64,000 bases of DNA from Sneathiellales bacterium (lineage in GTDB: Bacteria; Pseudomonadota; Alphaproteobacteria; JANQFL01): contig JANQFL010000097.1 of assembly GCA_028277845.1 (NCBI GenBank), forward strand, positions 20,411-84,410, in the 5' to 3' direction. Shown one piece after another: positions 21,086 to 30,773 of this stretch. Below the pieces are notes generated by a model, which saw nothing but the letters and a program-made list of their open reading frames with translations, did not search any database and was not told the DNA's origin. How positions within the stretch are numbered: the stretch's first letter is position 1; each line of letters opens with the position of its first letter. The position numbers and the translations under genes were made by a program.

Positions 21086-23650
21086 ATGGCGACCGTATCC
21101 TCGCCCCACTGTGCAGGCCGCATCACGGCCGTATTGGGCCCCACCAACACCGGCAAGACCCACTTGGCGGTGGAACGCCTTCTGGGCCATGCCTCCGGCG
21201 TCATCGGATTGCCGCTTCGGCTTCTTGCGCGGGAAATCTACGACCGGGTCGTCGCGGTCAAGGGTACGGGCGCCGTCGCCCTGGTGACCGGCGAAGAGAA
21301 GATCGTACCGCCGAACGCCACCCACTTCGTCTGCACCGTCGAAGCCATGCCGACCGGCCGCTCCTTCGATTTCCTCGCCATTGATGAAGTTCAGCTCTGC
21401 GCCGATCCGGAACGGGGCCATGTCTTCACCAACCGTCTGCTGCACGCGCGGGGCGCCAAGGAAACCATGTTCATGGGGGCCGACACCATCCGGCCCTTGA
21501 TCGCCCGGCTGGTTCCCGACGCGGAATACATCAGCCGCCCCCGGCTTTCGTCGCTGACCTACGCCGGACCAAAGAAACTGAGCCGCCTGCCCAGGCGCAG
21601 CGCCGTGGTGGCGTTTTCGGCAACCGACGTCTACACCATCGCCGAATTGATCCGTCGCCAGCGCGGCGGTGCCGCCGTGGTCATGGGCGCCCTGAGCCCG
21701 CGCACCCGCAACGCCCAGGTCGCGATGTACCAGGCGGGTGAAGTGGACTTTCTGGTGGCGACGGACGCCATCGGCATGGGACTGAACATGTCGGTCGACC
21801 ACGTCGCCTTTGCCTCCACCCGGAAATTCGACGGCATCGGCCCACGTGACTTGCGGCCCGAGGAAATCGGCCAGATCGCCGGCCGCGCGGGCCGTCATAT
21901 GAACGACGGTACGTTCGGCACCACCGCCGATGCGGCGGAATTGGATGCCGATCTGGTGGAGCGCGTGGAGGAACACCGCTTCCAGCGCCTGCACCGCATA
22001 AACTGGCGCAACAGTAACCTGGACATGACGGACTTGGACGCCTTGATGCGTTCGCTCGACGCCGCGCCGCCCGATGACTGTTTGATGCGGGTGCGTGAAC
22101 CGGTCGACCAGATGGCGCTGAAGGCCCTGGCGCGCGACGACGATATCCGCGCCATGACCAAGGGGCGCGCCGCGGTTGCCCGATTGTGGCAGGTCTGCCA
22201 AATCCCCGACTTCCGCAAAGTGATGCCCGACGTGCACGCCCGCCTGCTGGGCCGCATTTACCGCCATCTCATGGGCGACAGCGGGGTGCTCGACAACGCT
22301 TGGTTGGAGCGGCAAATCAGCCTGCTGGACCGGACCGACGGCGACATCGACACCCTGGCCAACCGTATCGCTCACATCCGCACCTGGACGTTCGTATCCC
22401 ACCGCGGTGATTGGCTGGACAACGCGCCGGCCTGGCAGGAACGCACCCGTGTGATCGAGGACAAACTGTCCGACGCCCTGCACGCCAGCCTGACGCAGCG
22501 CTTCGTTGACCGCCGTACGGCCACGCTGGTTCGACGTCTGCGGGACCGTCAAAACCTGACGGCCAATGTGGGCGAGGACGGCGATGTCATGGTGGAAGAT
22601 CATTTCATCGGTCATCTGCACGGCCTGCGGTTCGCCATCGACGAGAATGCGCGGGGTACCGAAGGCAAGGCCCTGCGTGCCGCCGCCAAACACGCCCTGG
22701 GCCGTGAGATCAACAGCCGGGCCGAAAGACTGCTCAGCGGAGACGCGGCGACGCTTAAGCTCACACATGATGGCCGCATTTTTTGGGGCGAGTCTCCCGT
22801 CGCCAAATTGCATACCGGCGATACACCTCTCAGGCCGCGCCTGTCCGTCATCGCCGACGAACTGCTGGACAGCCAATTACGCGTACGAGTCGACACCCGT
22901 TTGCGCGAATGGCTCGTTCAGCACGTCAGTACAGTCCTGGCACCTCTGGAACGTCTCGTCGACGCCAAGCTGGGCGGTGCCGGTCGTGGCCTGGCCTACC
23001 GGCTGACGGAATCACTCGGCACGGCTGACCGGGCCGCACTGAACGACCAGATTGCCCTGGTTTCCAAGGAGGACCGGCAATCGATTTGGCGGCTGGGCAT
23101 CAGAATGGGCACCGAGTCCATTTACGTGCCGGCGCTCCTGAAACCGCAGGCAGCCGGGCTGACGCACCTTTTGTGGCGCGTTTATCATGACAAACTCACA
23201 CTGCCACCCTCGCCGGCACCGGGACTTGTTTCGGTCGAAACCGATCGGGATTTGCCGCCGGACTATTACGCCGCTGCCGGATTTAGGCCGTTTGGCCCCC
23301 GGGCCATTCGGGTCGACATGGCGGAACGGCTGGCCTTCGAGCTGCGTAAGCTGGCCCGGCAGGGACCGTTCAGGCTGCCGGAAAACCTGATGTCTCTGGT
23401 CGGTAGCCCGCGGGACGAATTCACCCAAATCCTGAAGGCGTTCGGTTACCGTATCGATTCAAGCGGCGAAGAACCGGTCTTTGTGCGACAGCAAAAACGT
23501 AAGGGAAAGAAGCCGGTGGACAGGGACAAAAAGAACAATCCCGGCAGGCAAAACGCCAAGAGCCGTCAATCCAAAAAGGCGAAAAAGCCGGCCCCCGCGA
23601 TCAACGAAGATTCCCCGTTTGCCGTTCTGAAGGAACTGACGTCGAAATGA
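21086..23650 (+). CDS. Suv3-like DExH/D RNA helicase
   Basis: GPTNTGKTHLAVERLLGH, IDEVQL, VATDAIGMGLNM, EIGQIAGRAGR; basic C-terminal tail. Confidence 0.9.
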   Translation: MATVSSPHCAGRITAVLGPTNTGKTHLAVERLLGHASGVIGLPLRLLAREIYDRVVAVKGTGAVALVTGEEKIVPPNATHFVCTVEAMPTGRSFDFLAIDEVQLCADPERGHVFTNRLLHARGAKETMFMGADTIRPLIARLVPDAEYISRPRLSSLTYAGPKKLSRLPRRSAVVAFSATDVYTIAELIRRQRGGAAVVMGALSPRTRNAQVAMYQAGEVDFLVATDAIGMGLNMSVDHVAFASTRKFDGIGPRDLRPEEIGQIAGRAGRHMNDGTFGTTADAAELDADLVERVEEHRFQRLHRINWRNSNLDMTDLDALMRSLDAAPPDDCLMRVREPVDQMALKALARDDDIRAMTKGRAAVARLWQVCQIPDFRKVMPDVHARLLGRIYRHLMGDSGVLDNAWLERQISLLDRTDGDIDTLANRIAHIRTWTFVSHRGDWLDNAPAWQERTRVIEDKLSDALHASLTQRFVDRRTATLVRRLRDRQNLTANVGEDGDVMVEDHFIGHLHGLRFAIDENARGTEGKALRAAAKHALGREINSRAERLLSGDAATLKLTHDGRIFWGESPVAKLHTGDTPLRPRLSVIADELLDSQLRVRVDTRLREWLVQHVSTVLAPLERLVDAKLGGAGRGLAYRLTESLGTADRAALNDQIALVSKEDRQSIWRLGIRMGTESIYVPALLKPQAAGLTHLLWRVYHDKLTLPPSPAPGLVSVETDRDLPPDYYAAAGFRPFGPRAIRVDMAERLAFELRKLARQGPFRLPENLMSLVGSPRDEFTQILKAFGYRIDSSGEEPVFVRQQKRKGKKPVDRDKKNNPGRQNAKSRQSKKAKKPAPAINEDSPFAVLKELTSK

Positions 23651-23666
23651 ACGGACGGTAGGCCGC

Positions 23667-24065
23667 ATGACAGATCTGCCGTCAGGGACCGAATCCATTC
23701 GTGTCGACAAGTGGCTGTGGTACGCCAGAATTTTCAAGAGCCGCTCCTTGGCATCCAAGATCTGCCAAGCCGGCAAAGTCCGCGTCAATCGCACCGCCAT
23801 TGCCAAAGCCAGTGCAACGGTTCGGATCGGAGACGTGCTGACACTGCCCCAGGCCGACCGGATCCGCGTCCTCGAAATCCTGCAGCTGGGCACCCGCCGC
23901 GGCCCGGCCGAGGAAGCCCGCACGCTCTACAACGACCTGTCTCCGCCGGTGCCGCCCAAATCGAAATCGTCGCGCGCCGCGCCCGCCGAACAGCGGGACA
24001 AAGGCGCAGGCCGACCGACCAAGGCCGACCGGCGCGCCACCGATCAACTCAAGGGCCGCACTTGA
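23667..24065 (+). CDS. RNA-binding S4 domain protein (Hsp15-like)
   Basis: SIRVDKWLWYARIFKSRSLASKICQAGKVRVN. Confidence 0.9.
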   Translation: MTDLPSGTESIRVDKWLWYARIFKSRSLASKICQAGKVRVNRTAIAKASATVRIGDVLTLPQADRIRVLEILQLGTRRGPAEEARTLYNDLSPPVPPKSKSSRAAPAEQRDKGAGRPTKADRRATDQLKGRT

Positions 24066-24096
24066 TGCGGTCCGGCGAACGGACTAGACACACCTC

Positions 24097-24567
24097 ATGA
24101 TCAATCGCATCAAAGCCCTCTTTACCGAAAAGAGCGACCCCACCCCGTCATCCCATGACGACCTGCACTTGGCCGCAGCGGTCTTGATGGTCGAGGCCGC
24201 CTGCATGGATCAGGCCTTCGATGCCGACGAGCGCAAAACGATCGCCGAGATCCTGACCATGCAGTTTGATCTGAACGACGAGGAAACCGACGCGTTGCTG
24301 GAACAGGCCGAGCAGGTTCAGACGGACGCCAATCATCTCGTGCGCTTCACCCGTGCCATCAAGGATCGCTACCCGATCGAAGATCGCGTTAAGGTTGTTG
24401 AGATGCTTTGGGAAGTCGCGTATGCCGACGGCACATTGCATCATTATGAGGCTAATTTGTTGCGTCGTGTGTGCGGTCTGATTTATGTATCCGATCGTGA
24501 CAGCGGAATCGCCCGCAAACGCGTGTTGGACCGGCTCGGATCAAACGGGGCGTCTCCAGCCGATTGA
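24097..24567 (+). CDS. TerB-family protein
   Basis: LAAAVLMVEAACMDQAFDADERKTI ... VEMLWEVAYADGTLHHYE. Confidence 0.88.
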   Translation: MINRIKALFTEKSDPTPSSHDDLHLAAAVLMVEAACMDQAFDADERKTIAEILTMQFDLNDEETDALLEQAEQVQTDANHLVRFTRAIKDRYPIEDRVKVVEMLWEVAYADGTLHHYEANLLRRVCGLIYVSDRDSGIARKRVLDRLGSNGASPAD

Positions 24568-24630
24568 ACGATACAAAATTGGACCGCCGTCCCGGGCCGT
24601 GGGGACAAGGTCGGGAATGTGGAGAACAGA

Positions 24631-24969
24631 ATGACCTACGTCGTCACCGAAAATTGTATCCGGTGTAAATACATGGATTGCGTCGAAGTGTGCCCGGTGG
24701 ACTGCTTCTACGAAGGCGAGAACATGCTCGTCATCCATCCCGACGAATGCATCGATTGCGGCGTGTGCGAGCCGGAATGCCCCGCCGAAGCCATCCTGCC
24801 GGATACCGAGGACGGCATGGAGCGCTGGGTCGAAATGAACCGCGAATACAGCGAAAAATGGCCGAATATTACCCGCAAGGGCGAACCGCCGGCCGACGCC
24901 GATACCTGGAAGGACAAACCGGGTAAATTCGAAGGGGAATTCAGCGCCAATCCGGGCGAAGGATCATAA
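24631..24969 (+). CDS. fdxA: Ferredoxin FdxA (7Fe-type)
   Basis: [51 protein letters not shown]. Confidence 0.95.
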   Translation: MTYVVTENCIRCKYMDCVEVCPVDCFYEGENMLVIHPDECIDCGVCEPECPAEAILPDTEDGMERWVEMNREYSEKWPNITRKGEPPADADTWKDKPGKFEGEFSANPGEGS

Positions 24970-24985
24970 GGCTTCAAGACCGTTC

Positions 24986-25022
24986 CGCACCCGTCGTTTT
25001 GCGGCGGGTGCGAACAGTTTTT
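24986..25022 (+). terminator. Terminator downstream of fdxA
   Basis: CGCACCCG...CGGGTGCG stem followed by AACAGTTTTT. Confidence 0.8.
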
Positions 25023-25042
25023 GGCTGATTTTGGCCAGCCAT

Positions 25043-25071
25043 TTGGTTTTACTACAAAAATGTGATATATT
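25043..25071 (+). promoter_or_regulatory. Candidate sigma70-type promoter for carD
   Basis: TTGGTT-N17-TATATT just after the fdxA terminator. Confidence 0.5.
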
Positions 25072-25318
25072 GCGGTTGCGAAACGGTTGAAAGTGCCGGG
25101 AACCGCAATCCGATCTGAGGGGACGGGTGGTCGAATTGGACACCCGTCTTTGTGCGTACAGCCCCCTAGTGTGATCCCTGCACCCCGGCCCCGTGTCCGC
25201 CTGACGGTTCGGTGCCTCCACAGGCACATTCAGGCTGACGGCATGAAAATGCCCGTCCCTTCCGTCAGGCCCGTCCATCCACCTTTCGCACCGTTTTTAG
25301 TTGTTGGAAGAAGGCAGA

Positions 25319-25843
25319 ATGGCGACCAAAAAGGCAGCGACCAAGGCAAAGAAACCGGAATTCAAAGTGAACGACCATGTCGTTTACCCGACACACGGCG
25401 TCGGTAAGATCGTGGCGATCGAAAAGCAGGAAATCTCGGGTATGACGTTGGAACTCATCGTCATTACCTTCGACAAGGACAAGATGACCCTGCGCGTCCC
25501 CATCACCAAGACGAAGCAACTCGGCATGCGCCGCCTGTCTTCGCCGCAGAAGATGAAAACGGCGCTCGGCACTCTGAAAGGCCGCGCCCGGGTGAAGCGT
25601 ACCATGTGGAGCCGCCGGGCCCAGGAATACGAAGCCAAGATCAATTCGGGCGACCCGGTCAGCATCGCCGAAGTGGTGCGCGATCTGCACCGCAGCGAAG
25701 ACCAGCCGGATCAGTCCTACAGTGAACGGCAAATTTACGAATCGGCGCTTGACCGATTGGCCCGCGAAGTGGCTGCCGTCGAAAAGATCGACGAAGACGC
25801 CGCGACGCAGAAGCTTCAGACCCTGCTCAAAGACGCGGCCTAG
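25319..25843 (+). CDS. carD: CarD family transcriptional regulator
   Basis: FKVNDHVVYPTHGVGKIVAIEKQEISGM ... RDLHRSEDQPDQSYSERQIYESALDRLAREVAAVE. Confidence 0.95.
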   Translation: MATKKAATKAKKPEFKVNDHVVYPTHGVGKIVAIEKQEISGMTLELIVITFDKDKMTLRVPITKTKQLGMRRLSSPQKMKTALGTLKGRARVKRTMWSRRAQEYEAKINSGDPVSIAEVVRDLHRSEDQPDQSYSERQIYESALDRLAREVAAVEKIDEDAATQKLQTLLKDAA

Positions 25844-25871
25844 TGCCGCGCGGCGCGACGACGATGAAAAC

Positions 25872-25903
25872 CGGCCCGGCGACAAGTTGCCGGGCCGTTT
25901 TCT
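25872..25903 (+). terminator. Terminator downstream of carD
   Basis: CGGCCCGGC-gacaagtt-GCCGGGCCG-TTTTCTT. Confidence 0.9.
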
Positions 25904-25939
25904 TGTCACCGCGGCATAATCTGCGCATCCTAGGGACCC

Positions 25940-26746
25940 ATGACGGAAACCGGTAACGAACGTTTCGGCGTCCTGCAACTGCCGCGCCGTGTATGGGCCA
26001 TTGCCGCCATTCATGGCGAGGCGGACCGTCTGGCCGCACTGCACGAACAGATCGCCGAACGGTTCGCCCCCGGAGACCGGCTGATTTACCTCGGCAACTA
26101 CCTCGGTCATGGCGTGCGCATCACGGATACCCTGGACGAACTGCTGTGGTTCCGTTCGGTCACGTTATATCAACCCGGGATGGAGCCGTGGGACATCGTC
26201 TACCTGCGGGGCGGCCAGGAGGAAATGTGGCACAAGCTGCTGCAAATTCAGTTTGCAGCGGATCCGAGCGAGGTGTTCGGCTGGATGATGAGCCAGGGCG
26301 CCGAGGCAACGCTGCGTGCCTATGGCGGCAATCCCGACGAAGCCCGCATGCATTTCCGCGAGGGCCCGGTGTCCATCACCCGATGGACGACACAACTCCT
26401 GGCCAATGTGCAGTCCCACCCCGGTCACTACGAACTGCTGACCGGCCTGCGGCGAGCCTGCTTCACCGAAGGACGCGAGCTACTGTTCGTCCACGCCGGC
26501 GTTGATCCGCACCGCCCCTTGTCGGAGCAAGGCGATACGCTGTGGTGGGGCAGCGGCTACTTCACCGCCATCGACACGCCGTTTGACGGATACGACACCG
26601 TGGTTCGCGGCTACGATCCCAAACATGGCGGACAGGACGTCATGCCGCATGCCGTGACGGTCGACGACAGTTGCGGCTTCGGCGGATCGCTCAAGGCGGC
26701 TTGTTTCGGACTTGATGGCCGCGTCCTGGAATGGCTGGAAGCCTGA
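25940..26746 (+). CDS. PPP-type metallophosphoesterase homologue, probably catalytically degenerate
   Basis: 268 aa; overall Ser/Thr phosphatase layout, but motifs read AAIHG, GNYLGHG, GGQEE and RGYDP. FVHAG is kept. Confidence 0.8.
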   Translation: MTETGNERFGVLQLPRRVWAIAAIHGEADRLAALHEQIAERFAPGDRLIYLGNYLGHGVRITDTLDELLWFRSVTLYQPGMEPWDIVYLRGGQEEMWHKLLQIQFAADPSEVFGWMMSQGAEATLRAYGGNPDEARMHFREGPVSITRWTTQLLANVQSHPGHYELLTGLRRACFTEGRELLFVHAGVDPHRPLSEQGDTLWWGSGYFTAIDTPFDGYDTVVRGYDPKHGGQDVMPHAVTVDDSCGFGGSLKAACFGLDGRVLEWLEA

Positions 26747-26753
26747 CGGCCGA

Positions 26754-27371
26754 TCAATCTTCCCCGGCGTCTGTTTTCGTTGAAGGCGGTGGTGGCCACA
26801 ATCGTGCCATCACCCGGTCGCCGACATCCAGACGGTTGCTGAGAAACCGCCGTGTGCGATCCTGGTTGTCGCTGCCGTCCCGCGTCCAGCGCACGACGGT
26901 GGACGCGAACAGAACCGTCAGCCCGATTTCCTCCACCGACCGGCGCACGCCCGGCGCGTCCAGTTCCGCGGCTTCGCGAATCCACTGCACGGTCCGTGAC
27001 AGATTGAAAATCAGAGGTATGTAGTGATGGGGATGTCCGGGATAACACTTCGTCGCCAGTATCTGTCCCGTCACCTGACGATGCCCGGAGAGGGTGTCGA
27101 GCCATCGGGTCATGACGGCAAACAATCGTTCCTTGACCGGCAACGAAAGAAAACCGGCGTCGTCATGACGCTCCAGCATGGCCCGGTCGGCCCGCGCGAG
27201 CCAGGCATCTCCGACGGCGTCCAGGTCACGGTAATGAACATGAATGTCGGCCAGCGGGACATCCAATGCGGATGCCACATGATGCAGCTTGACGGCGGAC
27301 CAGCCGACCTCCTCCGCCCTGTCGAGAGCGGCATCGACGATCCGGTCCGGCAATTTTGGCTTCGCCGCCAA
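26754..27371 (-). CDS. TetR-like / COQ9-like regulator protein
   Basis: IVDAALDRAEEVGWSAVKLHHVASALDVPLADIHVHYRDLDAV HTH-like N-terminus. Confidence 0.7.
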   Translation of the reverse strand: MAAKPKLPDRIVDAALDRAEEVGWSAVKLHHVASALDVPLADIHVHYRDLDAVGDAWLARADRAMLERHDDAGFLSLPVKERLFAVMTRWLDTLSGHRQVTGQILATKCYPGHPHHYIPLIFNLSRTVQWIREAAELDAPGVRRSVEEIGLTVLFASTVVRWTRDGSDNQDRTRRFLSNRLDVGDRVMARLWPPPPSTKTDAGED

Positions 27372-27375
27372 GTGT

Positions 27376-28836
27376 TCACTCCCTGACGATTTTGACCCGG
27401 CTGCCCACCGGTGGATTCTGGCCCGGCTGCAACCGGTTCAACACCCGGAACCGGTCGAGGTGGGCATCGTCCACCTGCATGCGCCGGCCGAGTTTCCGTG
27501 CGGTGTCGCCGGGTCGCACCGTGACGATCCGAATGCGCAAAGGCTTCAATGCGGCGGCCTCCTTCGAACTCAGGCGACGGAAGGAATAGGTCGTGCGCTG
27601 AAACTCCTGCTCCAACTGCCTGGTGACGTTCACCGGCGTAATGAACTGAAAGCGATAGAATTGCTTCGACTCGAAGCGAACGACCACCAGCCGGACATCC
27701 ACCTGTCCGGCGCGCGTGTTCAAACGGGTCCAGCCCGTGGCGGCATCCATGCCGTTGATCCGGATGCGCTCGACGTCCGACAACTGCACGGATTTCGCCC
27801 ATTCCCGCACCATGTAGGCACGCGGGTCCGTTCCCGCCCGCACCTTGGCGCCACTGAACACCAGACCGGTCGACTTCGGTCCCTTGGCCAGGACCGCCGT
27901 CGGCCGGTTGATGATCTTGAATCCGTCGGGAACCTTGAAGGTGAAGCGTAGCTGCGGATGTGAAAACTGCCGACCACGGACATATCCCTGCTCGGGGTCG
28001 TCGCCATACACCATCCCCTCGATGGTTTTGAAGAAGGCCTGGCGACGGTTGGGCGCGCCCTTGGCGCTGCCGCTCTCCTTGGCCGCGTTGGCCGCGCGAA
28101 TGACCCGTTCGGGCGTATTGGGGTGGGTGGACAGGAACTCGGGCGGCCGGTTGCCGTTCCCCGACAGTTTCGCCATCAGCTCCGTGTGCGCGCCGAGAGA
28201 TTTCAGGAAGTCGGCCTGCGCATAAGGGTCGTAACCGACCCGTGACAAATAGCGCACGCCCAGCAAGTCGGCTTCGTATTCCTGATCGCGGGAGAAACTG
28301 GTCAGGTACAATTGACCGCCCAGCCTGGTGACGTTGGACGGCACTCCCAAAGCGGCACCCAGTATGGCCGAACCCAAACCGACCACCGTCGAGCGGGTCA
28401 TGCGTTGCGCCGTATGACGGGCCGTGACATGGCCGATTTCGTGGGCGATGACACCGGCCAGTTCGGCTTCGTTGTTGGCCAGGGCGATCAGGCCGCGCGT
28501 GACGTATACATACCCGCCCGGCAAGGCGAAGGCGTTGACCACCGGAGAGTTCAAGACCGTAAAGGTGAAGGGGCTGCCGGCCAGTTCCGAGTTGGCCACG
28601 AGTTGGCCGCCGATGCGGGCGACATATCCGCCGATCTTCGGGTCGTCGTAGACGCCGCCGAACTGTTTGACGACCTTGCCGTGTTCCGCCTTGCCGATCC
28701 GCGCTTCGTCCTCGGGCGACAGAACCGAGAACTCGTTCTTTCCGGTGGCCGGATTGACCGACGTGCAGGCCGCGACCGCCGGAATGATGGCGGCACAGAA
28801 AAGTACTGCGGCAAAGCGCCTGAAAACTCCCGTCAT
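27376..28836 (-). CDS. M48 family metalloprotease, lipoprotein, C-terminal LysM-like
   Basis: Lipobox AVAACTS; HEIGHVTARH; C-terminal IRIVTVRPGDTARKLGRRMQVDDAHLDRFRVLNRLQPGQ. Confidence 0.92.
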   Translation of the reverse strand: MTGVFRRFAAVLFCAAIIPAVAACTSVNPATGKNEFSVLSPEDEARIGKAEHGKVVKQFGGVYDDPKIGGYVARIGGQLVANSELAGSPFTFTVLNSPVVNAFALPGGYVYVTRGLIALANNEAELAGVIAHEIGHVTARHTAQRMTRSTVVGLGSAILGAALGVPSNVTRLGGQLYLTSFSRDQEYEADLLGVRYLSRVGYDPYAQADFLKSLGAHTELMAKLSGNGNRPPEFLSTHPNTPERVIRAANAAKESGSAKGAPNRRQAFFKTIEGMVYGDDPEQGYVRGRQFSHPQLRFTFKVPDGFKIINRPTAVLAKGPKSTGLVFSGAKVRAGTDPRAYMVREWAKSVQLSDVERIRINGMDAATGWTRLNTRAGQVDVRLVVVRFESKQFYRFQFITPVNVTRQLEQEFQRTTYSFRRLSSKEAAALKPLRIRIVTVRPGDTARKLGRRMQVDDAHLDRFRVLNRLQPGQNPPVGSRVKIVRE

Positions 28837-29630
28837 TCGTCCAAAACCTCGATCTGTTCCCGGTGGGTGACCCGGATGTTCGGGCCATCATACCACTTTA
28901 GCCACCCGCGTACGCGCACCTTGCGTCCTTCGTAGGTTGCCGGGTCGAAGCCCTTGCGCCGCATGCGTTTGCCATCCTTCGGTGCGATATAGATGGTGAA
29001 GTCCGTCTTCCAATCGTCTCCGAAATTCAGGTAAGTGCGACCGCGAACGGTCGCCGCCGTGAGAACCCGTCCCTCGACGAGCTGGAAACTGTTGGTGAAG
29101 CGTGACGCTTTCAGGTGATCGCGGATACCGTAATACCGGTTGTTCCAGATGCCCCGGCGGGCCGCGCGGGCTTCGCGCTCCAATGCCAGCATGTCCTCGG
29201 CCAGCGCCGTATTGTCGGCGAACGTGTATACCCTTGCCATACCGTTGCGCAAAATCTGCCCTTGCACCCAGTTACCGGCGGCGTCGTGCAAATGGGCCAA
29301 GGCCCGGCCGTGCCGGTCCATGCGGGCGCCGCCGTAAGACAGGGTGACATGCTTGTCCAGAACAATGCGCTCCAGGAATTCCTTCGACTCGTCCGCCAGC
29401 GGCCATGCTTTGAAACCCTTGCGGCCGAGCGGCAGTTTGGGGGCCTGGATACCGACCAACCGGACAATGGTGCCGTTGTCCAGCACGACGGTATCGCCAT
29501 CGGTCACCTCGACGACGATGCCCCGGCCATCACGCTGCAGCCGTGCCCCGTCCGCGATGGCCGGCAGCCCGGCAACGATGGCGACCCAACAAATCAGCAA
29601 CCCGTATATCGATGACCGGTAACACATCAT
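28833..29630 (-). CDS. Thermonuclease (SNase-like) family protein
   Basis: VTDGDTVVLDNGTIVRLVGIQAPKLP ... DRHGRALAHL ... NGMARVY; overlaps the M48 gene by 4 nt. Confidence 0.85.
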   Translation of the reverse strand: MMCYRSSIYGLLICWVAIVAGLPAIADGARLQRDGRGIVVEVTDGDTVVLDNGTIVRLVGIQAPKLPLGRKGFKAWPLADESKEFLERIVLDKHVTLSYGGARMDRHGRALAHLHDAAGNWVQGQILRNGMARVYTFADNTALAEDMLALEREARAARRGIWNNRYYGIRDHLKASRFTNSFQLVEGRVLTAATVRGRTYLNFGDDWKTDFTIYIAPKDGKRMRRKGFDPATYEGRKVRVRGWLKWYDGPNIRVTHREQIEVLDE

Positions 29631-29655
29631 GCGTGTAAACCCGACGTCAAACTCT

Positions 29656-30420
29656 TCAGACCACCTTTGAACGATAATGATAGGCATGGGATTTACGAAA
29701 TCCCGCTTTCGTGAACAGTTGCCGCGCCGGCGGGTTGCGCTGCTCCACCTGCAGATAATACCGCAAAGCACCGTTTTCCCGCGCCCAGTCCGTCAGGGAT
29801 CGAAAGACCGCCCGGCCCACGCCTCGGCGCCGCGCGGCCGCCACCGCCTCGAGGGCGAACAATCCGGCCCAACCCTCCTCCAGTACCATCATGCCGGCAC
29901 CAACGGGTTTTTCCCCGTCATAAGCCGTAGCAAAAATGCACCGCGCAGGAACGCGGGCCGCCAGTTCGCGCAACAGGCCTTCTTCACCCGGCCGCAAATC
30001 CGCTGCCCGCACGGCGATCCAATCATCGTCAGCAACGGAAGAATGTACGACTTTCAGGTTTCCGCCGCCCGGTAGGGTCAATTCGTCCAGTGGACACCAC
30101 ATGACGTCGGTGGGAGAAAGATCGTCATAGCCGCGCGATTGCAGCCGGTGGTCAAGATCCTCCGGAGCAGTGATGTCCGGAATTTGGAAACACGCCTCCT
30201 GGCCATGGCTCTTGTAGAACGCTTCCGCGGCTTCAATCGCCGCTTCCACGTCCTGATCTTCCGCCGCCGCGATGGCCAGTACGGAGTTGGCGCGATGCGT
30301 GAAGCCGCCGATTTGCCGGAACACCCAGCCTTCGTGTTCCCTCGTTTCCTTGGGCGGCCAGGCCCGCGCGGCCAATCTCTCGATGGTCAGTATACGGCGG
30401 CGATCTTCGGCAGTGGTCAT
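29656..30420 (-). CDS. GNAT family N-acetyltransferase
   Basis: LEAVAAARRRGVGRAVFRSLTDWARENGALRYYLQVEQRNPPARQLFTKAGF. Confidence 0.9.
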   Translation of the reverse strand: MTTAEDRRRILTIERLAARAWPPKETREHEGWVFRQIGGFTHRANSVLAIAAAEDQDVEAAIEAAEAFYKSHGQEACFQIPDITAPEDLDHRLQSRGYDDLSPTDVMWCPLDELTLPGGGNLKVVHSSVADDDWIAVRAADLRPGEEGLLRELAARVPARCIFATAYDGEKPVGAGMMVLEEGWAGLFALEAVAAARRRGVGRAVFRSLTDWARENGALRYYLQVEQRNPPARQLFTKAGFRKSHAYHYRSKVV

Positions 30421-30541
30421 GGTATTGCGACCTGTCAGGATACAAAGCGAGGCATATCGGCTATTCTGAGGCGCAGGTCAACGGCAAGATCGTCTCGCCG
30501 GTCGACTTGCCGCTCGAAGTTGCTGCCGGAGTATTGGTCCC

Positions 30542-30712
30542 GTGATCCTCAAGCTCATCACCGCCGCGTTCATCGGCCTGCTGGTGTTCAAGTTGTTTTC
30601 CCGCAAACGCAAGGAGAAGATCGGCCGCGCGATCGACCAGACAGCCAACCTGTTCCTCATCGCCATCGCGATTTACATCGTCGGCTACGGAATCGCGCAG
30701 TTCTACGGATAA
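30542..30712 (+). CDS. Small hydrophobic protein (GTG start)
   Basis: 56 aa, below the ORF-track cutoff: VILKLITAAFIGLLVFKLFSRKRKEKIGRAIDQTANLFLIAIAIYIVGYGIAQFYG*. Confidence 0.5.
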   Translation: MILKLITAAFIGLLVFKLFSRKRKEKIGRAIDQTANLFLIAIAIYIVGYGIAQFYG

Positions 30713-30773
30713 CACGCGACCGGTCACCGGCGCAGTGACCGAACGCGGGCGATGTTGACAGCCGGTACCGGGC

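Noticed and set aside
20888-22876. N-terminal 660+ aa extension of the ppa ORF
   Set aside because: Antisense to the Suv3-like helicase; ppa starts at 20887 with MDINKVAIG.
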